DNA from: Sapria himalayana | Taxonomy: Eukaryota; Streptophyta; Magnoliopsida; Malpighiales; Rafflesiaceae | DNA: 64,000 nt | Direction: 5' to 3' | Assembly (NCBI GenBank): GCA_029783825.1 | Contig: JAREIK010003112.1 | Span: 78,010-142,009, forward strand | Shown here: one piece after another, positions 39,076-52,194 of the stretch | How positions within the stretch are numbered: the first letter of the stretch is position 1 | How the letters are laid out: each line of letters opens with the position of its first letter | Program-made: the position numbers and the translations under genes | The notes under the pieces: generated by a model | The model's input: only the letters and a program-made list of their open reading frames with translations | Database searches by the model: none | What the model was told of the DNA's origin: nothing

Positions 39076-39739
39076 TTTTCAAGCTGTCTATCTATCTGTC
39101 TTTATCGTTATCTATCTATCTGTGTGTCAATCTATTGATATATCTATTTGTTTGTCTATTTTATTATCTATCTTTCTTTATTTCTATTTATCTATCAGCC
39201 TATCTTTCTAATTGTCTATTTGTTTATATGGATATCTATCTATCTTTCTATTTGTCTATTTATATGTATGGCTATCTATCTATCTATATGTCTCTCTATC
39301 TGTCTCTCTATTTATCTGTCTATCATTCTATCTATTTATCTGTCTATCAATCAAATAATCTATCTATCTATCTGTTTGTCTATCTATCTATCTTTATATT
39401 TGTCTATCTGTCTATTTATGTATTTGTATATTTGTTTTTCTATCTATCTGTTTATCTATATCTATATATCTATCAAATGATTTATATCTCTATCTATCTA
39501 GCTACCTTTCTATCTGTCTATTTATCTATCTGTCTATCTATCAATCTATCTATATGTCTATTTGTGTAATTCTCAATATGTATATATGTCTATTTGTCTA
39601 TTTGTCTATTTGTATATCTGTCTAACTATCTATATGTCCATCTATCAATATATCTAGCTATTTGACTATCTATTTGCCTCTAAATCTCTTTATCAATCTA
39701 TTTATATGTTTATTTATATATCTATCTTTCGGTGTATTG

Positions 39740-39771
<32 letters not shown>

Positions 39772-40378
39772 ATTTGCCTATTGTCTATTTCTCTATTTGC
39801 CTATTTGTCTATATGTCTATATGTCTTTCAGTCCATTTGTCTATATGTCTATCTATATATTTGTCTATTTGTAAAAATGACTAACTGCCTATTTGTCTTT
39901 CTATCTATCAATATATCAATTTGTTTCACTATTTATCAATCTATTAGTCTACTTGTTTACTTGTCTACCTATTTACATAATTATTTATATATCTATCTAT
40001 TTGTCTATCTATATAATAGTCTATCTATATATCTGTCTATCTATCTATCTATCTATATTTATATATATCTATCTGTCTATCTATTTATCTGTCTATTTAT
40101 CTATCTGTCTTTCTGTCTATTTGTTTATCTATTTATCTGTCTATCTATCTGTCGAATTTTCATTCTATCAATCTCTCTTTCTTTCTTTTTATCTGTCTAT
40201 TTAAATATCTATCAATTTGTCTATCATTCTATCAATCTATCAATTTATCTATCTATCTACTTGCCTATCTATCTATCAATCTATCTATATGCCTATATAT
40301 CTATCCATATATCTTCTAAATATCTCTCAATTTATCGATCAATCAATCTATCTATCTATCTATCTATCTAACTACATG

Positions 40379-40411
<33 letters not shown>

Positions 40412-40599
40412 ATCTATTTATTTGTTAATATATCTATCTATATATCAATCTATATGTCTCTTTGTCTAATTATCTATCTGTATATATGTTTATATATCAG
40501 TTTATCCATTTAAATGTCTATATATCTATATGTTTATTTGTCTATACGTCTATATGTCTATCTATCTATTTATCTATCTATTTTACTATGAGAACATAT

Positions 40600-41345
40600 T
40601 TATTTAGCTAGAGAATTTTAGCTCGGGATCAATCCCTAGCTAAATTATGATAGATTAGCTAGGGAATAGCAAGGGATTTATGATTTTTTGTTAAAGTGAA
40701 AATTTGCAACAGATTAGCGACGGATTAGCGATTGAATATTTACATAAATTCCACTCAAGAAAATCAGGGAATTTAGCAATGGATTAGTGATGGATTAGCG
40801 ACGGAATATTTTCGTAAATTTTGCTCAAGAAAAGTGGGGAATTTATTAACGGATTAGCGACAGAATTTTCATTGCTAATAAAATCCTGAATATAGCAAAG
40901 AATTTAGCGACGTATTTAGCGACGGAATTTCACTAGCTAATTACATTCATATCATAACGATAGATTTCAACCATAGAATTCCCTACCTAATAACATCTGG
41001 AACATAGTAATAGATTTTAGCGAAAGAATTTCTCTAGCTAATTATATCCCCAAATATATTGACGAATTTAGTGATGGAATTTCCCTAGCTAATTACTTAC
41101 TGAATATAGCGATGATTTTTAGAGATAAAACTTCCCTCGACAAATACATCCTGAATATAGCAATGGATTATAGTAATGGAACCTCCCTAATTCATTAAAT
41201 CTAGAATATATCGACAGATTTAGCGATGGAACTTCTCTAGCAAATTAAATACGGAATAAAGCGACTGATTTAGTGACAGAACTTCCCTAGCTAATTAAAT
41301 CTCGAACATATGGATGGATTTAGCGACAAAATTTTTCTAGCCAAT
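40600..41345 (+). repeat. 5' subterminal repeat array with TAGCGACGGA motifs
   Basis: About nine imperfect units contain TTTAGCGACGGA followed by AATTTCCCTAGCTAATT. GATTAGCGACGGA and TAGCTAGGGAA forms lie nearer the terminus. The array parallels 46945-47970. The units supply most of the CpG sites in this region. Confidence 0.75.
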
Positions 41346-42890
41346 ATGTACTTATTTAATTTTTTTAATTTTTTATTAGTTTTAATATTTTATTTATTTT
41401 TGTTTATTAAATATATGTTAATGGTCTATAGATGAGCGATGGTTGAAAGATACATTCTCCCCGTAAAATTTTTAAAAATGGATATAATAATTAAATAATT
41501 TAAAAATATAAAAATACAAAAAAATTATATTAATAAGGACTAAAATAACTATTTTTATGATGTATTAATTTTTAAAAAATTTATACAAAAAATTTTCTAA
41601 AATTTTTAATTAAGAAACTTAAAAATTTGTATAAAATTAATATTAACTAATTAATTCAAAAAGTATAATAAATTTTTTCGATATTTTAAAAATTAAATTA
41701 ACATACATTATAATTTCTACTAATATAAATGTAAAATAATTCATTGCATGATAAAATTAAAAAAAATTCTAAAATATTTGAATTGACGAATAAACTAGTA
41801 AATATTAATATTATTATAAGTATACAAAAATTTTATGATTATAAGAAACTTTAAAAAAAATAATTAATACAACATTTGAAAATATTGAATTATAATAAAA
41901 ATATAAATTTTTTAAATAAAGTTAAAAGAAAATAAATTAATATTTAAAAATAAATACATAGATGTTTGTTCCTGCTAAAATTTATAAAAATTTAACAATT
42001 GAATAATATTGTTACTACTAGCTTTTAACACTAAGTCTTTATTTAAATAATAAATATAACTTTTTTTAATTATCTTCTCACTTTAAAAATTTTTTGAATT
42101 TTAAAAATATTAATGATATCAAATAATATGAACTTTTATGCCTTTAAAATTATTTCATATTATCTTCATAAAAATTAATATGAATTCATAAAAATTTATA
42201 ACCATAAAATAAAAATTTTTATATATTTTTTAATATTAAAGTATTTTATAACTCTTAGGAGAGTGGCTAGAAGACAAATCATCTTTTCATGTATGTCTTA
42301 TTATATAAAGTTTATTAATTTTGTAGCTATTTGATATTTTTTTATAAGGCTAAACATATATATTTTTAAATTGTTTATATATTTATTATTTAATTAATAT
42401 TATAATAAAAAATTGTAAGGTGTTTATTTTTCATGTGTACCTTGCTACACACATTAAAATTCTTGAAAAAAATTTGATGGTAAATAAATAAATGAGTATT
42501 TTTGTATTATATATATATATTGTTTATTTAATGTTTTTATAATTAAAAATATACATATTTTGGTAATATATATAATCACTTGTTGAGACTCTAGAGACAA
42601 CTCTAATAAGTGAAGCACATATCCTCCATAGTCCACCATCTATATCTCATCACAGACGCATCAAAACTTATTCGAAGATTAAGCAATAATTTATTATTGA
42701 TTTGAGGTTCGTTTTCTACCCAATTTTTCATCTATTATCTTAATGCAAGAGTTCGCGTATTGATTTTGTTAATTTTTTTTTTGACATTCTTCTTCTTTAA
42801 TCACCATTGTATGCTTGGATTGCTTATATAAACTTATTCGTATACATATTTCAAGCTTCTATGCTATAACGCATTCTCATTGTGTGGATG
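41346..42890 (+). other. Conserved 5' non-coding block of CACTA family
   Basis: This is homologous along its length to 47975-49395 and, inverted, to 32300-34010. No open frame is conserved; it is probably promoter, leader or intron DNA of the transposon. It ends near TTATCTTAATGCAAGAGTT (42738 onwards), which is also present at about 49319. Confidence 0.65.
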
Positions 42891-42905
42891 TTGATGGTGC
42901 ATAGC

Positions 42906-43149
42906 AGGTATGCCGACTTGATATCCACATCAATATACAAAATTATATATAAATCGTATACATAGACATAAGTGTATTTTATATAAGTGTATTTAAACAT
43001 TACAATATATCAATATGCATGTGTGATATAATTTGAATTTCTTATATGTGTATTTTATAATATATATATAACTATAAAAACTGAATACATAAACATAATT
43101 ATATATAAATATAACAGCGTATATTTAATAGAGAGAGAGAGAGAGAGAG

Positions 43150-43219
<70 letters not shown>

Positions 43220-43650
43220 CTATATATAAATGTATTTAACAATATGTATATTAACATATGACTATATATAAATATAATTATCTATATTAATATACATAAC
43301 TATATATAAATAATATACATAAATAGTATTAGGTATGCTGACTTGATATCTACATCAATATACATAATTATATATAAACGGTATACATAAATAGTATAAG
43401 GTATGCTGACTTGATATCTACATCAATATACATAATTATATATAAACGGTATACATAAACTATATACATAAACATAAGTTTATTTTATATAAAGGTATTT
43501 AAACATAACTATACATCAATATGCATGTGTGATATAATTCGAATTTCTTATATAAGTGTATTTAATATACTTATAATTATAAAAAAATAGTATGCATAAA
43601 CATAACTATATATAAATATAACAACATATATTTAATATACATATACATAC

Positions 43651-43712
<62 letters not shown>

Positions 43713-44398
43713 CTAAGTATAAAAGTATTTAACAATATGTATATCAACATATTACTATATTTAAATGTATTTATCTACATTAATATACATGACTATATAT
43801 AAACAGTATGCATAAATAGTATACATAAATAGTATAAGGTATGCTGACTTAATATCTATATAAATATACATAACAATTTATAAATATTATAATTAAACAG
43901 TATACATAAACATAAGTGTATTTTATATAAGTGTATTAAAACATAATTATACATCAATATGCATGTGTGATATAATTCGAATTTCTTATATAAGTTTATT
44001 TTACTATATCTATAACTATAAAAACAAAATACATAAACATAACTATATATAAATATAACAACGTATATTTAATATACATACATACATATATATATATATA
44101 TTACTATATATAAATGTATTTAGCAATAATATATATAAATGTATTTATCTACATTAATATACATAACTATATTTAAATAGTATATATAAACAATATACAT
44201 AAACAGTATAATGTATGCCGACTTGATATATACATCAATATACATAACTATATATAAATAGTGTACATAAACAGTATACATAAACAATATACATAAACAT
44301 AAGTTTATTTAGCAATATGTGTATTTTACTATATTTATAACTATAAAAATAGTATATATAAACATAACTATATATAAATATAACAACGTATATTTAAT

Positions 44399-44437
<39 letters not shown>

Positions 44438-44600
44438 ACTATATATAAATGTATTTACCAATATGTATATCAACATATTACTATATATAAATGTATTTAT
44501 TTACATCAATTCCTATACATAGCCATATGTCTAAATATATATAATTACATGAAACACTATATATAACTACATCTACAACATGTATAACTACATGCTTTAG
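42906..44600 (+). repeat. About 450-bp internal tandem repeat, four units
   Basis: The landmark AGGTATGCYGACTTGATATC or a near variant starts at 42906, 43399, 43837 and 44211, with an extra short copy at 43331. A second landmark, CAATATGCATGTGTGATATA, occurs at about 43011, 43517 and 43955. Each unit also contains a TA-rich microsatellite that varies greatly in length (for example 43152-43219 and 43669-43711). There is no coding content. Confidence 0.75.
43131..43219. repeat. (GA)n then (TA)n compound microsatellite
   Basis: A GA run of 10 units (43131-43150) is joined to a TA run of about 34 units (43152-43219), inside the first 450-bp repeat unit. Confidence 0.95.
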
Positions 44601-46926
44601 AAACTTAATATCCATTCATATCATTCATCTCATTCATACATGTTTTTTTTTGGATATTGTAAAAATTTTTATCATTTTCCCATATATTTTAGGAATTTAA
44701 AATTTATTTTTTTTAACCTCAAATGTTTTTTTATTGTATTTTTATATGTTTGTATAAATCATTATGATTTAATATGTTTAGTGTTTGTATTTTTGTTTCA
44801 CTTAATATCATTTAACTAAAATTGATTTCTAATTAAAATGTTCATTTGTTAAAATTCATTTTGTAAATTTCAAAATAAATAACAATATATTTGTGTAATA
44901 AATATTATAAAAAATTTTTAAAATATATATGTTATGTAGTTTCAATTTACAAAAAAAAACTTTAAAAATAAAATTTGCACATCATAATATTCAATATGTT
45001 ATATGTATTATAAATAAACAATGTTTGAAATGTATCTATTAATTACAAAGAAAAAACATTGTAATGTATTAAATTTGAAAAAAAAATCTAAAAATAATTA
45101 TTAAAAAAAACAAATTCATATATTTATATGGTCATTTATATTTTTTGAATAAAATAAAAAAAATAAGAACTTGTAGAAAAATTTACTCTTGTGTTTATAT
45201 GGTAATCTGTTTTGTTTGAATATAATTAAAGAAATAATTATTTTTTTACAAACCATTAAAGGCATGTATTTATATGCACGACATTATATTTATTTGAATT
45301 TTAAAGTTTCTATAAATTTATTATTAATAATAAATAATAGGTTGAAATTTATTAGACACTAATATTTTAATAAAAAAATTATATAGAAAAACAAAAACAA
45401 TATTATCTATTTATGAACTATATTTTAATTTTTAACATAATTGTAAAACCAAAATAAGTTACAAATATGCCAACTTCATTTATTTATATGAGTATAATGA
45501 TATTTATTTTAATATAGATATTAAAAAAACAAATATTTGAATATAATAGAAGCTCATATATTTAATTCACAATTTTATTTTATGCAAAAAAAAATACTTC
45601 ACACACACACTCACTCACACACGCGCATACACACAAATATTTGTTTTAAATATAAAGAATTTACAATATTTTATCAAGTGTGTACAATATATAATATTTT
45701 ATTTTAATTAAATTTTCAAAATAAAAAAATTTTAAATACATTTTCAAACACACACACACACATAATAGTTTCATGTGTAACTTTAAAAATACATTATGTA
45801 ATAGGTATATGAGTGTGTTTGTGTGGGTGTACAGTAGTATATACATGCATATGAGTATATACACATTACTTTGAAAATATAGATACATGTGTGAATATAT
45901 ACAAAAGTACAAAAATGTGTATGCTGATATATAATGTATAGTAATGTTTATGGATGTATAAATGTGTGTGTTTGTGTAGGGAAATGTATATGCACATATA
46001 TATTTATGCATATATATGTAAATATCAATATTAATCTTGAGAAGAAAAATACTTGAGCACATAAATATTAACATGTTCCACAAATTCGTGAGAGTAGGAG
46101 CAAAAAATGACAGTATTGCAAGATACTACTAATCTCCCATCTATAACACTTTGCCTCATAATTTGATCAGAGTACTACTTGCAATGATAAGGTTCATTCA
46201 ATACTACATACCATGGAGTTACATTTTCATTCAATACCATAATTTGTTCAAATAAAAAAATCTATCTAATATCTTCTTCAACAACTTTTCTATCTTCTGT
46301 TTCTAGTCTTGATAAGCTATTTTTAATTTTGATTAAATGTATATTTCTTATCTAATATTTCTAGTTCAAACTATTGTAATAGTAAAATCCATCAAATCAA
46401 TCTAGGTCTGACATCTTTCTTTTCTATAAGCTATTAAATTATAAATATTTAGTATATACTAGACTTTGGTTCCCACTAATTATGACATTAATTTTCCAAA
46501 AAAAAAAAGATTGTTAATACAAGTTCTTTCTCTATAGTGGTGTAATACAATTGGGCATTTTAGAGTGTGTTGTTATCATAGTATATGATAACCAAAATAT
46601 AAATATTTGTATAACAATATAAACTTTTCATAATTATATTTAACTATATTTGTAACTATGTAAACTATTTTTATAACTATATTAATAACTATATATAACT
46701 TTTTTAACTATATAATATTTTATAACTATATGAGTAATTCTATATAACTATATTTTTAACAAAATATATCATATGTATAATACTATATAACTGTATATAA
46801 TTGTATTTTACTATATGTATAACTATAAAAATATTATATATTACTATATCTTTAGCTACATACATATTTATAAATATATGTGTATAAATATATATAAATA
46901 TTTGTATAACTATGCAATACTCTATA
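44440..46926 (+). repeat. 2.5-kb AT-rich block, outer copy
   Basis: This is homologous end to end to 52195-54656. Shared landmarks include ACATGCTTTAGAAACTTAAT, the CA/TG-rich stretch (45600-46000), TACTACATACCATGGAGTTAC and CTCTTTCTCTATAGTGGTGT. No conserved reading frame is evident; a 140-codon minus-strand frame at 45661-46083 lies over the CA-rich repeats and is not supported. The divergence looks substantial by eye, so the duplication is old. Confidence 0.75.
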
Positions 46927-46944
46927 CACTACAAAAAAATATTG

Positions 46945-47970
46945 ATTTAGCTAGGGAATAATCCCTAGCTAAATTGCGAGAGATTATCTTGGGAATATCA
47001 AGTAATTTATGTTTTTTAATTAAAATAAAAATTTGCAACGGAATAGTGACGGAATAATTTCGTAAATTTTGCATCAGAAAAAAGTGGGGAATTTAGCAAT
47101 GTCAGCTACAGAATAATTTCGTAAATTCCGCATTAGAAAAAGCGGGGAAGTTAGCAACGGATTAGCTAGGAATTATCGACGGAATATTTTCGTAAATTCC
47201 ATTCAAGAAAAGTGAGAAATTTTGCAATGAATTAGTGATGAATTAGCGATAGAATTTTCCTAGCTAATAAAATCCGGCTTTTAGCGATAGTTTAGTGACG
47301 AAATTTCCCTAGCTAATAAAAACCAAAATTTAGCGACGGATTTAGCAATGAAATTTTTCAAGCTAATAAAAACGGAATCTAGCAATGGATTTAGCAATGA
47401 AATTTTTCTAGCTAATAAAAACCGGAATCTAGCGATGGATTTAGCGATGGATTTAGCGACAGAATTTCCAAGATATTAAAATTCGAAAATTAGCGACGGA
47501 TTTAGTGACGGAATTTTCCTAGCTATTTATATTTAATAATTTAGCAATGGATTTAGCGACGGAATTTCCCTAGCTAATTACATCCGTAACATACCGATAG
47601 ATTTCAGCTATGGAATTCCCTAGCTAATTACATACTTAACATAGCTACGGATTTTAGCAACGTAATTTCACTAGCTAATTATATCCCGAAAATATAGCTA
47701 CGGATTTAGTGACAGAATTTCCCTTGCTAATTACATACTTAATATAGTGTCGGATTTTAGTGAAAGAACTTCCCTAGCCAATTGCTTCATGATTATAGTG
47801 ACGGATTTTAGTGACGTAACTTCCCTAGCTAAAAAAATCTAGAATATATCGACGGATTTAGTGGGGAAACTTCTCTAGCTAATTAAATCCAGAATACAGT
47901 GATGAATTTAGTGACTGAACTTCCCTAGCTAATTAAATCCTGAACATAGCGATAAAATTTCCCTAGCTAA
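46945..47970 (+). repeat. 5' subterminal repeat array with TAGCGACGGA motifs
   Basis: This is the longest subterminal array in the window. TAGCTAGGGAATAATCCC near the terminus is followed by a dozen or more units of roughly 50-60 bp, each pairing TTTAGCGACGGA with TTCCCTAGCTAATT. These are presumed TnpA-binding repeats, with a regular supply of CpG. Confidence 0.8.
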
Positions 47971-47974
47971 TATT

Positions 47975-49395
47975 TAATTATGTAATTTTTAAAATTTATT
48001 ATTAGTTTTAATATTTTATTTAATTTTGTTTATTAAATGTCTGCTAATGGTTTATAGATGAATGATCATTGAAAATTACATTCTCTTCGTAAAATCATAA
48101 AAAATGATATTATAAATAAATAATTTAAAAAATATAAAAATACAAAAAAAAAATTATATTAATAAGGCCTAAAATAACTATTTTTCTGATGTATTAATTT
48201 TTTAAAAATTATTACATCATAATTTTATTAAAATTTTTAATTAAAAACTTAAAATTTTGTATTAGAGTAACAATACATAATTAATTCAATAAGTATAATA
48301 ATTTATTTCGATATTTTAAAAATTAAATTAACATACATTAAAATTTCTACTAATATTATTATAAAAAATATTTTATGATTATATGAAACTTAAAAAAAAA
48401 TAATTAATACAAAATTTGAAAATTTTGAAATATAATAAAAATATAAAATTTTTAATTAAAGTTAAAAGAAAATAAATTAATATTTAAAAATAAATACACA
48501 TATGTTTGCCCCGACTAAAATTTATAAGACTTAAATACTTGAGTAATAATTTTTCTATTAGCTTTTAACATTCAGTCAGTTAAAATAATTAATATATTTT
48601 TTTTTTTAATTATCTTATCACTTTAACTAATTTTTTGAATTTTAAAAATTATTAATGATATCAAATCATATGAAATTTTATCCCTTTAAAATTATTATAT
48701 ATTATCTTCATAAAATTAATATGATGAATTCTTAAAAATTTATAACCATAAAATATAAATTTTTATATATTTTTTAACATTAAGAGTATTTTATAACTCA
48801 CAAGATAGTGACTAGAAGACGAATTATCTTTTCATTAATGTCTTATTATATGAACTTTGTTAATTTTGTAGCTATTTGATAAATTTTTTTATAAGGCTAA
48901 ACATATATTTTTTTAAATTGTTATATATTTATTGTTTAATTAATATTATAATAAAAAATTGTATGGTATATATTCTTCATTTGTACCTTGCTACACGCAC
49001 ATTAATATAGTTGAAAAAATTTTGAAATAAATAAAATAAATGAGTCTTTTTGTATTATATATATAATATTATTTATTTAATGTTTTTATAATTAAAAATA
49101 TAAATATTTTGTAAATAAATATAATTTGTTATTTAATGTTTATTTTGTGGAGACTCAAGTCCTCCATCTTTCTCTCTATATTTTCAAAGATTAAGCGATG
49201 CAAGTCCTCCACAGTCCTCCATCTTTCTTTTGACACTAACGCAGCATAAACATATTCGAATTAAGCGATAATTTGTTATTGATTTGAGATACGTTTTCTA
49301 CCCTAATTCTTCATCGATTATCTTAATGCAAGAGTTTGCGTATTAATTCTATTAATTTTTTTTTCTAAATTCTTCTTCTTTAATCGTATACATTA
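47975..49395 (+). other. Conserved 5' non-coding block of CACTA family
   Basis: This is the inner copy of 41346-42890, with the same order of landmarks, including ATAATTTGTTATTGATTTGAG and TTATCTTAATGCAAGAG. No coding sequence is recognised. Confidence 0.65.
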
Positions 49396-49599
49396 ATTTA
49401 ATTATACTTATTGTGATACATACCTAATGCATTTGTGTTGTGTTGGGTAGTAGGTATGCTTATATAAGCTTAATTTAATTATACTTTTTAAATACATATT
49501 CTGTTAATTTAATTATACTTGGACTGCTTATATAAACTTAATCTTATATAACACAAAATGGGTGTTTTGTGTTGGGCAGTGTGTATATAACACATAAAT

Positions 49600-49716
49600 A
49601 TATAAATGTATTGTATTATATCTATAACTATAAAAATAGTTTACATAAACATATCTATATATAAATATAACAACATATATTTAATATATATATATATATA
49701 TATATATATCTATCTA
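49600..49716 (+). repeat. Partial unit of the 450-bp internal repeat plus (TA)n
   Basis: It contains CTATAACTATAAAAATAGT and AACAACATATATTTAATATA, as in the repeats at 43060-43640, and runs into a TA microsatellite at about 49684-49708. Only part of one unit is present before foreign sequence begins. Confidence 0.6.
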
Positions 49717-51940
49717 TCATAATTTTATATATGATACATTCGATATACATGTCGTGTATTTCAAATATAATTAGTATTATACATATAACATTATATATAT
49801 ATATTATATATATATATATATATATTACACAAATAAAGTTATTCTGACTTTATGATAGGCTTATAAAAATATATATTTGAAATTTGTAAGTCATCATTAT
49901 GAAATACACGTCTAATAAATTTGCTTTATGAAAATATCTATTATTCCATAATGTCGTGCCTACCCAATAAGTATAATTAAATTAATATCTGTAAACTTTA
50001 TTTTATACATGACTTTATGTATATGGAAAAATACACACTTATAAAAATGTAAGTGTATTTAATATCTATAAATTAAAAGTATAGTCACATTAATATTTTT
50101 TAATGTCAAATTGATATACGTAAATATTTATTGACCAGGTTTCAATTAGTTCAAATAAAAATTCAATAGGCTTTATGTATACTAATACTAATTTACAAGA
50201 CATTTAAATACAGGAAAATATTTGACAATATTTTAATTACTATATTTAATTAAATGCCGCATAGGCTCCCTTATAAATACCCTAGCATTGACTATCAATA
50301 TAATTCATACTAGATTAAAATATATAAGATACCCAGCTCATCTGACATACATTATTTCCTACATGAATTGATGCCGATTACTTTTTGATGGGTTTGAGAA
50401 GTTCCACCCTATATGGATGAGTAGATCTCACATTTTGTATCACCACTATATCCATTAACTCATAAATTATATACCCATGGACTTGATATTGTTTACTTAT
50501 TGTAAGCTAACCATATTATTGTTTACTTGAGTAAACACTAGAAACTATTTACTTATTGTAAGCTTCCATAATGAAGAAACTTTAATAATTAATCCAAATA
50601 ATCAATATCTATGAAATGATAATTTAGATTCATATAGTTAACTTTATTACTTGTTAAACTCATATACTTGTGATACATTTTACCATGCTATAAAATAACT
50701 AACACTTACATTGATTTTTGTAGTGTTTTGTATCACTATAATTTCAAAACGTAATGGTCTTTTAGCTATTATAATTACAATGATTCTTAGATTTTGACCT
50801 CTTATTTTTTGATTTGCTTTGATGTTTTCTCTTGGTTCAATTTATTTCAATTAACTTTGTGTATAATTCTAAAGAGGTTGATGTTTCACTTGTCTATCTC
50901 TTTTGAATCTCCTTGCTGAGAATTAAATCATGAACATTACTGAATTTCAATTTATTAGTTCTTGGTGAACTATGCACAACTATAATTGTAATACGTTAAT
51001 TTTTGATAGAGAAAACAAAAGTATCAATACACATACTTCATCATTGACTTCGATACCAAACAAACTTAAATTGGGTTGTGATTGTGTTGACTTCATTGAG
51101 TTGCTGGGTCACTGATGTTCTTTCTATCAACTACAGATTGAAAAAACACCTCATCATGTGCACTTTTTTAGCTTCAATTATTTTTTCATATATAATAGCA
51201 AGAGCCTTCGTAAGCCTTACTATGCTCTTCTCATTTTTATATTGAAACTAAGTTGATAAGATATCATATTTCAGATGAATTCAATTGCTAGTATGTGCTC
51301 TTCTTCCTTCATAGCCCCTATCTTCTTCCTCAGAAGGGGTTGATATAGAATTTTCTAGTATATATATTTTAGATAGAATTTCATATACTCTATCTTCTTC
51401 AGATTTCTAATAATTTTTGTATAGTATTTCATGAGAAATAGTACCATATAAATTGAAATCGGATTTCTTTATGTATTATATAGGAGTAAAATAAAATCAA
51501 CCATTAAAAAAATAATAAAATGATATATTTATTCATTCAAATTGGAAAATATATATTAAATCAAACTCAATTTTAATCAAACTAGTTAGATCAAATTAGT
51601 TTTACCTCTCTCTCATTTTCTTTGACATAGAATTTGTCAAATTTCATGGTAGAATATTTGAGACCTTGGAAGAAGTTGATGTTAAAAGACTATGGAAGAT
51701 GGTGATGATGATGCACCACTAGGTGAGCTCCATGTCAAGGCGCTTGGTGTATTTTTCCAAGCATAGATATGATTAATCCAATGTCATTTCTATATTTTGC
51801 CAACTTCTCTCTTATTGGCCAAAAATAATGACAGAGAGTGATCTTTTGTTTTTTTTTGTTACATCTAACCACTTCTTCACACAAGTCACATTCCAGAATG
51901 TAACAATAAAAGCAAGGAGTCGATCATCAATTAATTTCAT

Positions 51941-51943
<3 letters not shown>
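49717..51943. other. Unidentified 2.2-kb segment between (TA)n runs
   Basis: This has no counterpart in the outer copy (42906-44600). It is less repetitive than its surroundings. Features are a short inverted pair around CGTGTATTTCAAATATA (49753-49770) and TGAAATACACG (about 49900-49910), and a TATA-box-like CCTTATAAATACC at about 50270. I saw no long open frame or recognisable protein. A CACTA-like string TTTTTGTAGTG ends at 50725, but subterminal motifs are absent. It could be a captured host fragment or an insertion into the microsatellite. Confidence 0.45.

Positions 51944-52002
<59 letters not shown>
51944..52002. repeat. (TA)n microsatellite
   Basis: This is a long perfect TA run where element-type sequence resumes after the foreign segment. 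Confidence 0.95.
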
Positions 52003-52008
<6 letters not shown>

Positions 52009-52194
52009 ATATTTATACATATTTATGTTTATGTGTACTATTATTATAGTTATAGATATAGTAAAATATATTTATATAAGAAATTCAACTTATATCACAC
52101 ATGCATATTGATGTATAGTTATGTTTAAATACACTTATTGATTTGACTAACTTAAATGTATAAAGATTTATACATTTATATATAATTATATATA

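Larger units (their letters stand above)
34403..40583 (+). repeat. TCTA/GATA array (6.2 kb)
   Basis: This continues the TCTA array on the far side of the CACTA element, with pyrimidines again on the plus strand. It contains (TA)n at about 34559-34610 and 37368-37385, a (GT)/(TA) run near 35642-35680, TCAATCAATC runs (36110-36150), an exact 120-bp tandem duplication (37479-37728), and a threefold block near 38030-39070. All open frames in it are period-4 by-products. Its right edge is the CACTA terminus at 40584. Confidence 0.95.
40584..46926 (+). mobile_element. CACTA element, 5' half (outer, interrupted copy)
   Basis: The sequence starts with TACTATGAGAACATATTTATTT, a degenerate version of the terminus at 46927 (CACTACAAAAAAATATTGATTT). 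It continues with subterminal repeats (to 41345), the conserved 5' block (to about 42890), a tandem repeat zone (42906-44600) and an AT-rich block (44440-46926). It stops with CTCTATA exactly where another complete 5' terminus begins. The same AT-rich block in the inner copy continues past CTCTATA at 54656. No transposase coding sequence is present in this part. Confidence 0.75.

Noticed and set aside
1254..40583. CRISPR-like or telomere-like array
   Set aside because: No spacer/repeat structure with constant direct repeats exists, and the unit is not a telomere motif; this is eukaryotic microsatellite DNA.
45661..46083. 140-codon minus-strand frame
   Set aside because: It overlies CA/TG and TA simple repeats and is not preserved in the homologous copy near 53400-53830.
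50715..50736. CACTA-like terminus TTTTTGTAGTG ending at 50725 and CACTATAA at 50734
   Set aside because: No subterminal TAGCTAGGGAA motifs lie on either side, so the short match is likely chance.
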